In this document: positions 18,582-27,924 of the stretch, one piece after another
Position numbering within the stretch: position 1 is the stretch's first letter
Layout of the letters: every line of letters starts with the position of its first letter
Origin: Acidobacteriota bacterium
GTDB lineage: Bacteria; Acidobacteriota; Thermoanaerobaculia; Thermoanaerobaculales; Sulfomarinibacteraceae
Assembly (NCBI GenBank): GCA_024641545.1
Contig: JAHECW010000006.1
Coordinates: forward strand, 23,142-65,854
Length of the DNA: 42,713 nt
Direction of reading: 5' to 3'
Program-made: the position numbers and the translations under genes
Notes under the pieces: generated by a model
The model's input: only the letters and a program-made list of their open reading frames with translations
Database searches by the model: none
Told to the model about the DNA's origin: nothing

Positions 18582-19676
18582 ATGGATCGACGACTCGTGA
18601 TCGGAGCGGTGGTGCTGGCTCTTTTGGCCACCGGTTCGGTCCTTGCTGGATTCGGCGCGTCTGAACTGCTCTACGTTCCGGTGGTCTCGTACAGCCCCGG
18701 TGCGGTGGGATCGCTTTGGAAGACCGACCTCTACATCACAAACGTGGATGATGTCGCCATCGACGTGGCGCTCGTGTATCTCCCTTCCGGGCTTGTCAGC
18801 AACGGGCCGGTCTTCTACAACCGCCAGACCTGGCTCGGCGGTCGCGAGGACGACGAGTTCGGCATGATCAACGAGGAGCTCGCCGACATTCCGCCCAACG
18901 GAACCGTCGTGTTGCGCAACATCGTCGGTGAGTACTGGGTCGACCGGCTTGGTCTGAACGGCAACGGAGCGTTGGTCATCACCGCCTACGAGGCCGATTC
19001 CCTCGATCCCGACGGGACGAACGTGGCCGCGCTCGCCATCGCCAACGCGAGGATCTACAACGCCACCACGATCTGGGTGCCGGATCCGGACAATGAGGAC
19101 GAGTTCCTCGAAAAGAACGGACAGTACGGTCAGACCATGCCCGGTGTCCCGTGGTACAACTTCGCCGACGGCGGTGCAGTCGATGAGACCATCGATTTCA
19201 GCTTCGAAGAACTCACCGGCGGCGAGGAAAACGCCAGGCTGAGGTACAACGTCGGGATGGTCAACGCCTCCGACCCCCTGACCAGCCTGACGGTGCGGTT
19301 CCAGCCCTATCAACCCAACGGCGAGCCCTATCTCGATGACAACGGCGACGAAATCAGGACCATCGTCCCGGTCCCGCCGGCCGCACATCTCCAGTTCTTC
19401 CGGCCGTTCCGTGAGGATTGGGGTATCGAAGAGGTCGAGGGTGCGACGGTTCAGGTCGCCATCGAGGGGTGGTCGTCCCAGGGAGAGAATCCCATCCCGA
19501 TGATGACGAGCTACGGTTCCGTGGTCAACAACAACGCCAACGATCCGACGTCGATTCTGCCGTCCTTCGCCTATCCGTACGATGTCGACTGCATGTGGGG
19601 CGGCGGCACGCCTCAGGGAGCAGGCAAGGGCGCCCTGCTCAAACGCCGCCCGGTGGAGATTCCGCCCGTCCGTTGA
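18582..19676 (+). CDS. Secreted protein of unknown function
   Basis: Signal peptide MDRRLVIGAVVLALLATGSVLAG; ELLYVPVVSYSPGAVGSLWKTDLYITN; C-terminal YGSVVNNNANDPTSILP; GGAGG upstream. Confidence 0.8.
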   Translation: MDRRLVIGAVVLALLATGSVLAGFGASELLYVPVVSYSPGAVGSLWKTDLYITNVDDVAIDVALVYLPSGLVSNGPVFYNRQTWLGGREDDEFGMINEELADIPPNGTVVLRNIVGEYWVDRLGLNGNGALVITAYEADSLDPDGTNVAALAIANARIYNATTIWVPDPDNEDEFLEKNGQYGQTMPGVPWYNFADGGAVDETIDFSFEELTGGEENARLRYNVGMVNASDPLTSLTVRFQPYQPNGEPYLDDNGDEIRTIVPVPPAAHLQFFRPFREDWGIEEVEGATVQVAIEGWSSQGENPIPMMTSYGSVVNNNANDPTSILPSFAYPYDVDCMWGGGTPQGAGKGALLKRRPVEIPPVR

Positions 19677-19693
19677 GATTGTCCGTTGAGATT
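19668..19693 (+). repeat. Perfect 13-bp tandem duplication gtccgttgagatt x2
   Basis: 19668-19680 and 19681-19693 identical; spans the stop codon of the preceding CDS. Confidence 0.9.
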
Positions 19694-19719
19694 GACAGGC
19701 ATCGGGCCTGTGGTAGCAT
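19692..19719 (+). promoter_or_regulatory. Sigma70-type promoter of the ferredoxin gene
   Basis: TTGACA - 16 nt - TAGCAT. Confidence 0.65.
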
Positions 19720-19760
19720 GCGAAACGTTGCGGGAAGAACCCGCCGGAAGGAGACTGATC

Positions 19761-19991
19761 ATGGCCGATCCTGATGACAAACTCCCGGACCAGGCGTCTG
19801 GTAAGTACTACGTCGATTCGAGTTGTATCGATTGCGACGTGTGCCGTACGACCGCCCCGAACAACTTCGAAGCCAACGAGGACGAGGGTTATTCCTTCGT
19901 GGTCAAACAGCCGGAAGGCGACGAGGAAGAGGCCCAGTGCGAAGAGGCGCTCGAGTCGTGTCCGGTCGAAGCCATCGGTAACGACGGCTGA
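19761..19991 (+). CDS. Single-cluster [4Fe-4S] ferredoxin
   Basis: 76 aa; SSCIDCDVCRTTAPNNFEANEDEGYSFVVKQ...ESCPVEAI; GGAAGGAG before ATG. Confidence 0.92.
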   Translation: MADPDDKLPDQASGKYYVDSSCIDCDVCRTTAPNNFEANEDEGYSFVVKQPEGDEEEAQCEEALESCPVEAIGNDG

Positions 19992-20017
19992 TAACCGTTC
20001 GCACACGAATGCATGCC

Positions 20018-20048
20018 GACCGGCGCACCGCGCCGGTCGTTTTGTTTT
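20018..20048 (+). terminator. Intrinsic terminator after ferredoxin
   Basis: GACCGGCGC-acc-GCGCCGGTC followed by gttttgtttt. Confidence 0.93.
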
Positions 20049-20117
20049 GGTCGCAGGTAACCGGCCGGCCGCGACCTGCAACCTGGAGTGCTATCATCCG
20101 CCCGCGAAGGAGCCTTC

Positions 20118-21083
20118 ATGCGTGTTCTGTCCGGAGTCCAACCCTCGGGAACTCTCCATATCGGAAACTTCTTCGGTGCCATCCGGCAGTTCGTGGCGCT
20201 GCAGAGTGAGCACGAGTGCTACTACTTCCTCGCCGACATGCACGCGCTCACGACCGTCCAGGACGCCGGCCGGATGCGGTCGCTGGTGCGCGAACTCGCC
20301 GCCGGCTATCTCGCCCTCGGTCTCGACCCGGCTCGAAGCGTCCTCTACCGCCAGTCCGATCTGCCCGAGATTCCGGAGCTCACCTGGTACCTCTCGACCG
20401 TCACCTCCATGGGGCTGCTCCAGCGCTGCCATTCCTTCAAAGACAAGGTCGCCCAGGGCGTGGTTCCCAACCACGGGCTCTTCGCCTACCCGGTGCTGAT
20501 GGCCGCGGATATTCTCATCGTCCGCAGCGATCTGGTGCCGGTCGGCAAGGACCAGAAACAGCACCTCGAGGTGACCCGCGACATCGCCGCCTCGTTCCAC
20601 GCCGTCTACGGTCGCGAGATCTTCACCCTGCCCGAGCCCCTGATTCAGGATGACGTTGCGGTGGTCCCCGGCATCGACGGTCTGAAGATGTCCAAGTCGT
20701 ACGGCAACACCATCGACATCTTCGGTCCCGAGAAGCCCATCCGCAAGCGGATCATGTCCTTGGTGACGGATTCGACGCCGGTCGAAGATCCAAAGCCCAG
20801 GGAGGGCAGCGCGCTCTATCAGCTTCTCAAGATCTTCGCTCCGGTCGAGGAGCGGCCGTGGGTGGAAGGTGCGTTCGACAACGGCGGCGTCGGCTACGGC
20901 GAGATGAAGAAGAAGCTCTTCGAGTATTTTCTCGCCACCTTCGGCGCTGCGCGATCCCGCTATGACGAGCTCATGGCCGACCCGGCCGAGGTCGATCGGA
21001 TCCTCCTCGCCGGCGCCGCGCGCGCCCGAGAGACCGTCGCGCCCCTCATGGACGACGTCCGCCGCGCGGTGGGGATTCGATAA
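20118..21083 (+). CDS. trpS: Tryptophanyl-tRNA synthetase
   Basis: MRVLSGVQPSGTLHIGNFFGAIRQFV...GLKMSKSYGNTIDIFG; AAGGAG before ATG. Confidence 0.96.
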   Translation: MRVLSGVQPSGTLHIGNFFGAIRQFVALQSEHECYYFLADMHALTTVQDAGRMRSLVRELAAGYLALGLDPARSVLYRQSDLPEIPELTWYLSTVTSMGLLQRCHSFKDKVAQGVVPNHGLFAYPVLMAADILIVRSDLVPVGKDQKQHLEVTRDIAASFHAVYGREIFTLPEPLIQDDVAVVPGIDGLKMSKSYGNTIDIFGPEKPIRKRIMSLVTDSTPVEDPKPREGSALYQLLKIFAPVEERPWVEGAFDNGGVGYGEMKKKLFEYFLATFGAARSRYDELMADPAEVDRILLAGAARARETVAPLMDDVRRAVGIR

Positions 21084-21131
21084 GGCTGTCCGCCAGCTAA
21101 ATTGTGTTTCAAGAGATGATGCCCGATTGTG

Positions 21132-21152
21132 GAGCAGGCATCCTGCCTGCTC
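21132..21152. repeat. Perfect hairpin gagcaggca-tcc-tgcctgctc in intergenic repeat-like DNA
   Basis: 9-bp perfect arms with a 3-nt loop; related aggatgcctgtc at 21213. Confidence 0.75.
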
Positions 21153-21330
21153 ATGGAATCATCAGGAGAAGATCGACATTGACGCCGACCGGAGAGTCGC
21201 TGAAGAACAGCCAGGATGCCTGTCTGACACCGGACAACCCTCCTCCTGTCGGACGAACCCGGGTGCAAGCACACGATCTGTCCGGATTCCGCTGACTCTT
21301 TTACCCGGGATCGGCTAAGCTGGCCCCACC

Positions 21331-23373
21331 ATGGCGCGCCATCCACAGGACGACGACACCGATCCCCACGGGGGCCCGGTCGACGACGTGTTTTTTGACG
21401 ACCCCGCGCCCGGGTGGGACCGCTACGCAGTCGTCGATTTTGTCGGCGAGGGAGGGATGGGGGTGGTCTACCGGGCCATCGACCGTCAGCTCCGACGGAC
21501 CGTGGCGATCAAGTTCCTCCGCTCGCGCGATCCCACCGAGATTGCACGCTTCCAGCGCGAGGCGCGCGCTCAAGCGAGGATCGATCACGAGCACGTCTGT
21601 CGGGTCTTCGAGGTCGGCGAGGTCGGCGGCCGCGGTTTCCTCGCCATGCAGTTCATCGATGGCGAGACCCTGCGCAGCCCCGTCGACGAGCTCGATCTCG
21701 AAGAGAAGCTCGAATTGATGGAACAGGTCGCGCGAGCGGTCCAGGCGGCCCACACCGGCGGCGTCGTCCACCGCGATCTCAAGCCCGGCAACATCATGGT
21801 CGAGAGGCGGCACGACGGCCGCCTCCACGCCTACGTGCTCGATTTCGGCATTGCCCGCGATTCGAGCGGGCCCGATGAGGACGCGGCCACCGTACCGACG
21901 GGGACCGCGGCCTTCATGGCGCCGGAGCGGATCAGCAGCGACGGCCGCCCGCTCGACCACCGGGTCGATGTCTACGGCCTCGGCGCCACCCTCTATGCGC
22001 TGCTTGCCGAACAGACGCCGTTCTACGGAGCGACCCGCGCCGAGGTCAGGGAGAAGGTCCTGAATGAAGAGCCCCTCCGGCTCGGTTTGGTCGTTCCCGG
22101 GATGTCGGAAGATCTCGAAACCATGGTCGCGGTCGCCATGGACAAGGATCCGTCCCGCCGCTACCCGAGTGCGCGGGCGTTTGCCGATGATCTCCGCCGT
22201 TGGCTCGAGGGCAAGCCGATTCGGACCCGGAAAGCCGGCCCTCTCTACCACCTCAGAACTTGGGTCCGCACTCGACGGGTGGCCGCCGCGGCGCTGGCGC
22301 TGGTGCTGCTGGTGGCGGTCGCTGCTGCGGCGGCTGCGCTGCGGCTCCGCTATCGCGAAAACCAGCGCCGGGCGCTGATTACCTGGCACCAGAACGAGAT
22401 CGAGCAGATCGACAGTCTGTTGCGGCGGGCCCGGATGATGCCGTTGCACGACACGACCGCTGCCCAAGTCGCGGTGAGGCAGCGGTTGGCCGAGGTTGAG
22501 GCGAGCCTGCTCGCGACCGGACCGCTGGCGCGCGGTCCCGCTCATTACGCCCTCGGCTTCGGCCATCTGGTGCTGCGGGAATTCGATCAGGCGGAGGTGT
22601 GGCTCCAGGCCGCGGTCGACGACGGATTCGACCGCCCCGAAGTGGAGTCGGCGCTGGGGGTCGCCCAGGCGATGCAGATCCTCGCCAACCGCAGGCTCGA
22701 AGGCATGGCCTCTCAAGAGAGCGGTTCTCGGGTGGCTGAGGCGGTCCGCCACCTGAACCACCGCGGGCCGCAGACCGCCGATCGCGACGGGTTCCACGAC
22801 GCCCTCGGGTTCTTCATCGCCGGCCGACTGGACGAGGCCCTCAACCGCGCACGCCAGGCGTCGGCGCGGGTGCCGTGGCTGTATGAGGCGCTCCAGCTCG
22901 AAGGTGACGTCCTGGTGGCGAGATCAGAGGTGAGGGCGAGCGGGGGAGACCTCGACGGCGCTGAAACCGATCTCCTGTCCGCCGGTGAGGCCTACGCCCG
23001 CGCCATCACGGTCGCGCGCAGCGACGCCTGGCTCTACGAGGCCGAGGCGGCGAGGTTGTTGCGGCTCATCGAGTTTCGACCCGACGAAATCGACCGCCTG
23101 CCGGAGCTCTTCGATCGGGCCATCGGGGCTGCCCAAGCCGCCGGCACCGCTCTACCGCAACGCGCGCTGCCGCTGGTGCTCGCCTCCCGGGTCTACCTCC
23201 TCAAAGCGGCGAACGTCGAAAAGCACGGCGGCGATCCTGAATTCGAGCTCGCCGAGGCGCTGCGGTTGGCGCGCGGCGCGCTGGAACTCGATCCCGAGAA
23301 CGATGAACAGACGGATCTCCGGACCCGCACGGAGGCCCTGCTTTCGGAATCGCGTGGCGCCGGCAGCGGTTGA
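21331..23373 (+). CDS. Membrane-anchored Ser/Thr protein kinase with C-terminal TPR-like region
   Basis: VGEGGMGVVYRAIDRQLRRTVAIKFL, VVHRDLKPGNIMV, LDFGIARD; TM VAAAALALVLLVAVAAAAAAL. Confidence 0.92.
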   Translation: MARHPQDDDTDPHGGPVDDVFFDDPAPGWDRYAVVDFVGEGGMGVVYRAIDRQLRRTVAIKFLRSRDPTEIARFQREARAQARIDHEHVCRVFEVGEVGGRGFLAMQFIDGETLRSPVDELDLEEKLELMEQVARAVQAAHTGGVVHRDLKPGNIMVERRHDGRLHAYVLDFGIARDSSGPDEDAATVPTGTAAFMAPERISSDGRPLDHRVDVYGLGATLYALLAEQTPFYGATRAEVREKVLNEEPLRLGLVVPGMSEDLETMVAVAMDKDPSRRYPSARAFADDLRRWLEGKPIRTRKAGPLYHLRTWVRTRRVAAAALALVLLVAVAAAAAALRLRYRENQRRALITWHQNEIEQIDSLLRRARMMPLHDTTAAQVAVRQRLAEVEASLLATGPLARGPAHYALGFGHLVLREFDQAEVWLQAAVDDGFDRPEVESALGVAQAMQILANRRLEGMASQESGSRVAEAVRHLNHRGPQTADRDGFHDALGFFIAGRLDEALNRARQASARVPWLYEALQLEGDVLVARSEVRASGGDLDGAETDLLSAGEAYARAITVARSDAWLYEAEAARLLRLIEFRPDEIDRLPELFDRAIGAAQAAGTALPQRALPLVLASRVYLLKAANVEKHGGDPEFELAEALRLARGALELDPENDEQTDLRTRTEALLSESRGAGSG

Positions 23374-23418
23374 TAGGCGATAATGCCCACCGGCGCCGCC
23401 GGAGGCCGAGAAGGAATC

Positions 23419-25218
23419 ATGGACAACGTACGCAGTTTTTGCATCATCGCCCACATCGATCACGGCAAGTCGACGCTTGCCGACCGCCTCATCCAGTTCT
23501 GCGGTGGGGTGGAGGAACGTGATTTCCGCGACCAGATCCTCGACTCCATGGACATCGAGCGCGAACGCGGCATCACCATCAAATCCAACACCGTGACCCT
23601 GAGCTACACGGCGAAAAACGGCGAGACCTACCAGCTCAACCTCATCGACACCCCCGGGCACGTCGATTTCTCGCACGAGGTCCGGCGCTCGCTGATGTCG
23701 TGCGAGGGTGCGCTGTTGCTGGTGGACGCCTCCCAGGGCGTCGAGGCCCAGACCGTGGCCAACATGTACCTCGCCATCGAGCACAACCTCGAGCTGGTGC
23801 CGGTGATCAACAAGATCGACCTGCCGGCGGCCGATGTCGAACGGGTCAAGGAGGAGATCGAAGAAGACCTCGGTCTCGATGCCGAACACGCAATCCTGTG
23901 CTCGGCCAAGAAGGGCATCGGGATCGAAGGTGTCCTCGAAGCCATCGTGGCCCGGCTGCCGGCGCCGACGGGCGACCCGAAGGCGCCGCTCCAGGCGCTC
24001 ATCTTCGACGCCCAGTACGATCCCTACCGCGGCGCGGTGCTGCTGGTTCGGGTCATGCAGGGCACGCTGCGTCCGGGCCAGAGGTTGGTGCTCATGCACA
24101 CCGAAATCGAGCATGAGCTCGAAGAGGTCGGCCTGCTCCAGCTCAAGAAGGTCAAGGTACCCAAGCTCGAGGCGGGTTCGGTGGGCTACGTCATCGCGGG
24201 GATCAGATCGGTATCGGACATCAACGTCGGCGACACCATCACCGATGCGGACAACCCGGCCGAGAAACCGCTGCCGGGCTACAAGGAGGCCAAACCGGTG
24301 GTCTTCTCCTCGGTCTATCCCATGTCCACCGAGGAGTACCCCGAGCTCGTCAAGGCACTCGAGAAGCTCAAGCTCAACGACGCCGCTCTGACCTATGAGA
24401 AGGACTCCTCCGCGGCGCTCGGTTTCGGGTTCCGCTGCGGTTTTCTCGGCCTGCTCCACCTCGAAGTCGTGCAGGAGAGGCTGCGCCGCGAGTACGATCT
24501 CTCGCTCATCCTCTCGGCGCCGTCGGTGCGCTATCGGGTGACCACCACCGACGGCAACACCACCTGGGTCGACAACCCGAGCTACTTTCCCAATCCGGCC
24601 GAGATCGAACGCACCGAGGAGCCGTTCATCAAGGCCGCGGTGATGATGCCGGAACGGTATGTCGGCGCGGTGATGGAGCTCTGCCGGGAACGCCGCGGTG
24701 AGAAGACGACCTTCACCTACCTCGCGGTAGGCCGGGTCGAGCTGACCTCCGAGATGCCCCTCGCCGAGGTCGTCTTCGACTTCAACGACCGGCTCAAGTC
24801 GACCACCCAGGGCTATGGCTCGTTCGACTACGAAATGCTCGACTACCGCGACACCGATCTGGTCAAGGTCGACATCCTGGTCAACGCCGAGCCGGTTGAC
24901 GCCCTGTCCCAGCTCGTCCACCGCGACCGCGCCCGGATGCGCGCCCTGCACTACTGCGAACGCCTCGAAGACACCATCCCGCGGCAGCAGTTCAAGATCG
25001 CGATCCAGGGCGCCATCGGCGGCGAGATCGTTGCGAGAAAGACCATCAACGCCTACCGCAAGGACGTCACCGCCAAGTGCTACGGCGGCGACATTTCGAG
25101 AAAGCGAAAGCTCCTCGAGAAGCAGAAGAAGGGCAAGAAGCGGATGAAGATGGTCGGCAGCGTCGAGATCCCGCAGTCCGCCTTCGTTGCGGTGCTCAAG
25201 ACCGATCGCGAGAAGTGA
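23419..25218 (+). CDS. lepA: Elongation factor 4 (LepA) GTPase
   Basis: [26 protein letters not shown]...[16 protein letters not shown]...[34 protein letters not shown]. Confidence 0.97.
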   Translation: MDNVRSFCIIAHIDHGKSTLADRLIQFCGGVEERDFRDQILDSMDIERERGITIKSNTVTLSYTAKNGETYQLNLIDTPGHVDFSHEVRRSLMSCEGALLLVDASQGVEAQTVANMYLAIEHNLELVPVINKIDLPAADVERVKEEIEEDLGLDAEHAILCSAKKGIGIEGVLEAIVARLPAPTGDPKAPLQALIFDAQYDPYRGAVLLVRVMQGTLRPGQRLVLMHTEIEHELEEVGLLQLKKVKVPKLEAGSVGYVIAGIRSVSDINVGDTITDADNPAEKPLPGYKEAKPVVFSSVYPMSTEEYPELVKALEKLKLNDAALTYEKDSSAALGFGFRCGFLGLLHLEVVQERLRREYDLSLILSAPSVRYRVTTTDGNTTWVDNPSYFPNPAEIERTEEPFIKAAVMMPERYVGAVMELCRERRGEKTTFTYLAVGRVELTSEMPLAEVVFDFNDRLKSTTQGYGSFDYEMLDYRDTDLVKVDILVNAEPVDALSQLVHRDRARMRALHYCERLEDTIPRQQFKIAIQGAIGGEIVARKTINAYRKDVTAKCYGGDISRKRKLLEKQKKGKKRMKMVGSVEIPQSAFVAVLKTDREK

Positions 25219-25345
25219 CAGGCAGCGGCAACCGCCGCCTGTCATCCTGAGCCAGCGAAGCGAGTCGAAGGATCTCCCGAGGGGAGGACGATCCCTGTCC
25301 GCTCTTTCAACTCACTCGTCGGTCTCGTTCGCTCAGGGTGACAGG
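25217..25345. repeat. Intergenic hairpin plus 108-bp element with 15-bp terminal inverted repeats
   Basis: Hairpin gacaggcagcgg-caa-ccgccgcctgtc (25217-25243, one mismatch); cctgtcatcctgagc (25238-25252) versus reverse complement of gctcagggtgacagg (25331-25345), 14/15 match. Confidence 0.75.
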
Positions 25346-25393
25346 GTGGGGGAGAGGGAGTGGACTCGGGATGATTCTGTGATAATCAGGGAG

Positions 25394-26527
25394 GTGAAAC
25401 CCGCCGGCCTCTACATCCACGTTCCGTTCTGCTCGTCGGTCTGTCCCTACTGTGATTTCGCGGTCACCATCGCGGGTGCTGACCGGCGCAGCGCCTACCT
25501 CGACGCCCTTGACCGCGAGGTCGCCGGCTCCGCCGACCACGGGCTCCGCTTCGACACCGTCTACTTCGGCGGCGGGACGCCATCGAGCCTGGCCCCGGAT
25601 CAGCTGGCCCGGATCCTCGCGACGATCAACGCCAGGCTCGATCTCGCACCCGATGCGACCCGCCACATCGAGATCAACCCGGACGATGTCAGCCGCGCCG
25701 CGGCAGCCGCATGGCGCGAGCTTGATTTCACCTTCGCCAGTCTCGGCGTCCAGAGCTTCAGCGACGAGGTTCTCGGTTTCCTGGGCCGCAGGCACGGCGC
25801 CGCGGATGCTCGGCGGGCCGCCGGAACGCTCCTCGAGGCCGGTTTCACCACGGTCTCCGTCGACCTCATCTTCGGTCTTCCGGGGCAAACCGCCGATGAC
25901 TGGCGGCGGCAGCTCGAAACCGTCCTCGAGCTCGGGGTCCACCACCTCTCGTGCTACCAACTCACCATCCACGACGGAACCGTTTTCGGGCGCCGGCACG
26001 CCCTCGGCGAGCTCCGTGAGCTTGACGAAGACGGTCAGGCCGACCTCTATCTGATGACCCACGAGATTCTCGGCGGCGCCGGTTGGGAGGGTTACGAGGT
26101 CTCCAATTTTGCCGCCGGCGCCGATCACCGGTCGAGACACAACCGCAAGTACTGGGACCACACCCCGTACCTCGGGCTCGGCCCGTCGGCGCATAGCTTC
26201 GTCGGCCGCAGACGGTGGTGGAATCAGCGCAAGTCGAGGCTCTGGACCGCCGCCATCGAAGAAGACCGTTCCCCGATCGAGGGGCGGGAGACCCTGAGCG
26301 ACGCCGAGCTTTTCTTCGAGGCGGTGATGTTGGGTCTGAGAACCGCCGACGGCATCGACCGGGACGCACTCCAGCGGCGTTTCGGCGACGAGGTTGCCGC
26401 TTTCGACGAGCCCGCGGTCGAACGCCTCGCCGAATCGGGGCACCTCCTCGTCGATGGCGCTCGAATCCGACCCAGCTCCAAGGGGATGGCGGTCGCCGAG
26501 GGCCTCGTCCGCACTGTCCTTCCGTGA
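25394..26527 (+). CDS. hemW: HemW-like radical SAM protein (oxygen-independent coproporphyrinogen III oxidase family)
   Basis: VKPAGLYIHVPFCSSVCPYCDFAV (CxxxCxxC), YFGGGTPSSL, FGLPGQTADDW, KYWDHTPYLGLGPSAHSF. Start codon 25394 or 25379 uncertain. Confidence 0.9.
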   Translation: MKPAGLYIHVPFCSSVCPYCDFAVTIAGADRRSAYLDALDREVAGSADHGLRFDTVYFGGGTPSSLAPDQLARILATINARLDLAPDATRHIEINPDDVSRAAAAAWRELDFTFASLGVQSFSDEVLGFLGRRHGAADARRAAGTLLEAGFTTVSVDLIFGLPGQTADDWRRQLETVLELGVHHLSCYQLTIHDGTVFGRRHALGELRELDEDGQADLYLMTHEILGGAGWEGYEVSNFAAGADHRSRHNRKYWDHTPYLGLGPSAHSFVGRRRWWNQRKSRLWTAAIEEDRSPIEGRETLSDAELFFEAVMLGLRTADGIDRDALQRRFGDEVAAFDEPAVERLAESGHLLVDGARIRPSSKGMAVAEGLVRTVLP

Positions 26528-26652
26528 CGAGCGTGGAACGCTCGTCTCGTCCAATTCGTGGTGCAGATTTCCGCCCGTCCGACGGGTGGAAATGGGCGCC
26601 GCGAATTGGAAGCTCAACGGAACCGCCATCCAGTACGTACTATCATCGACCC

Positions 26653-27855
26653 ATGGGCGAACTGATTCCAGACCCCGAGCTCGAACGGATCATCCTCGAG
26701 ATGAACCGCGCAGCGAGCGCCGAACGCGGCGAGCCGGACGAGGCGCCGGCGTGGGACGGTCCTGATCTTCGAGAGGTCCACGGCGACGAAGCCCTCGACG
26801 TGATTCTCCGCGAGATGGTGCAGCGTCAGGCATCGGATCTCCTGCTCGTGCCGGATTCACGGCCGGTCGTCCGGATCGACGGCCGGCTCGAGACCCTGGC
26901 GCTCGCCGAGGTCACCGATGAGGCGATACGGGGGCACTTCACACCGCACCTCGGCCGCCGCGCTCAACGCGCCCTCGCCGAGCTGGGTTCGACCGATTTT
27001 TCGCTTCACCTCGCAGGTTCGAGCGAGCGGAAGTCCTGGCGCCTGCGGGTCAATCTCCAACGCCAGGGCGGCCGGCTGGCGGCGGCGATCCGCGCGTTGC
27101 CGCGGCGCGTTCCAAGCCTCGGAGAGCTCGCCCTTCCGCCGGCGCTGGGCGATCTGGCAACCAGCGCCAACGGCCTCGTTCTCGTCTGTGGTCCCACCGG
27201 TTCCGGCAAGTCGACGACCCTTGCCGCCATCCTCGATCGACTCAACCAGACCGAGTTCCGACACATCATCACGATCGAGGATCCGGTTGAGTACGAGCAC
27301 CGCAACACGCGCTCGGTCTTCGAGCAGGTCGAGGTCGGGAGCGACGCCCCCGAGTTCGCCCTCGCCTTGAGGGCGGCCCTCCGGCGCGACCCGGATGTGA
27401 TCCTGGTGGGGGAGATGCGCGATCTCGAGACGATCTCGACCGCCCTCACCGCGGCCGAGACCGGCCACCTGGTCCTCTCGACGCTGCACACCGCCGACAG
27501 CGCCCAGGCCATCCACCGGATCATCGACGTCTTCCCGGGGACGCAGCAGGAGCAGATCCGCCATCAACTCGCCCTTTCGCTGCGGGCGGTCGTGAGCCAA
27601 CAGCTGGTTCCCTCGGCGGCCGGCAGCGGGCGTGTGCCGGCGGTCGAGATCCTGCTCGCGACCTACCCGGTGCGCAACCACATCCGCCGCGGCAACATCG
27701 ACCGGCTCTACAACGAGATCATGGCGGGCCGCAGCCGCGGCATGCAGACCATGGAGCAGGCGCTCACCGATCTCGTGCGCACCGGTGTGATCTCGGTCGA
27801 TGAGGCGCAGGCCCGCTCGAGCCGCCCGGACGAGCTCAGCCGGATGCTCGGCTGA
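26653..27855 (+). CDS. PilT-like type IV pilus retraction ATPase
   Basis: VCGPTGSGKSTTLAAILD (Walker A), IITIEDPVEYEH, RDPDVILVGEMRDLETI, TGHLVLSTLHTADSAQAIHRIIDVFP. Confidence 0.93.
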   Translation: MGELIPDPELERIILEMNRAASAERGEPDEAPAWDGPDLREVHGDEALDVILREMVQRQASDLLLVPDSRPVVRIDGRLETLALAEVTDEAIRGHFTPHLGRRAQRALAELGSTDFSLHLAGSSERKSWRLRVNLQRQGGRLAAAIRALPRRVPSLGELALPPALGDLATSANGLVLVCGPTGSGKSTTLAAILDRLNQTEFRHIITIEDPVEYEHRNTRSVFEQVEVGSDAPEFALALRAALRRDPDVILVGEMRDLETISTALTAAETGHLVLSTLHTADSAQAIHRIIDVFPGTQQEQIRHQLALSLRAVVSQQLVPSAAGSGRVPAVEILLATYPVRNHIRRGNIDRLYNEIMAGRSRGMQTMEQALTDLVRTGVISVDEAQARSSRPDELSRMLG

Positions 27856-27912
27856 TCCCGTTCGTTCAATCCGTCGAGCGCAATAACGAGCGACGCTCCA
27901 CCTTCCCCCTGC

Positions 27913-27918
27913 TATCCT
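27913..27918 (+). promoter_or_regulatory. Candidate -10 (TATCCT) 6 nt before the GTG of CDS 27925
   Basis: TATCCT-N6-GTG, no Shine-Dalgarno. Confidence 0.4.
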
Positions 27919-27924
27919 GACGGG

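Noticed and set aside
17018-20081. Minus-strand ORFs 17018..18631 and 18492..20081
   Set aside because: Shadow ORFs over the histidine kinase, secreted protein and ferredoxin genes.
23152-25245. 697-aa minus-strand ORF antisense to lepA
   Set aside because: Fully opposite a highly conserved gene; composition (D/V/H/G/R rich) is the mirror of GC3-biased codons. No start context or homology-like motifs.
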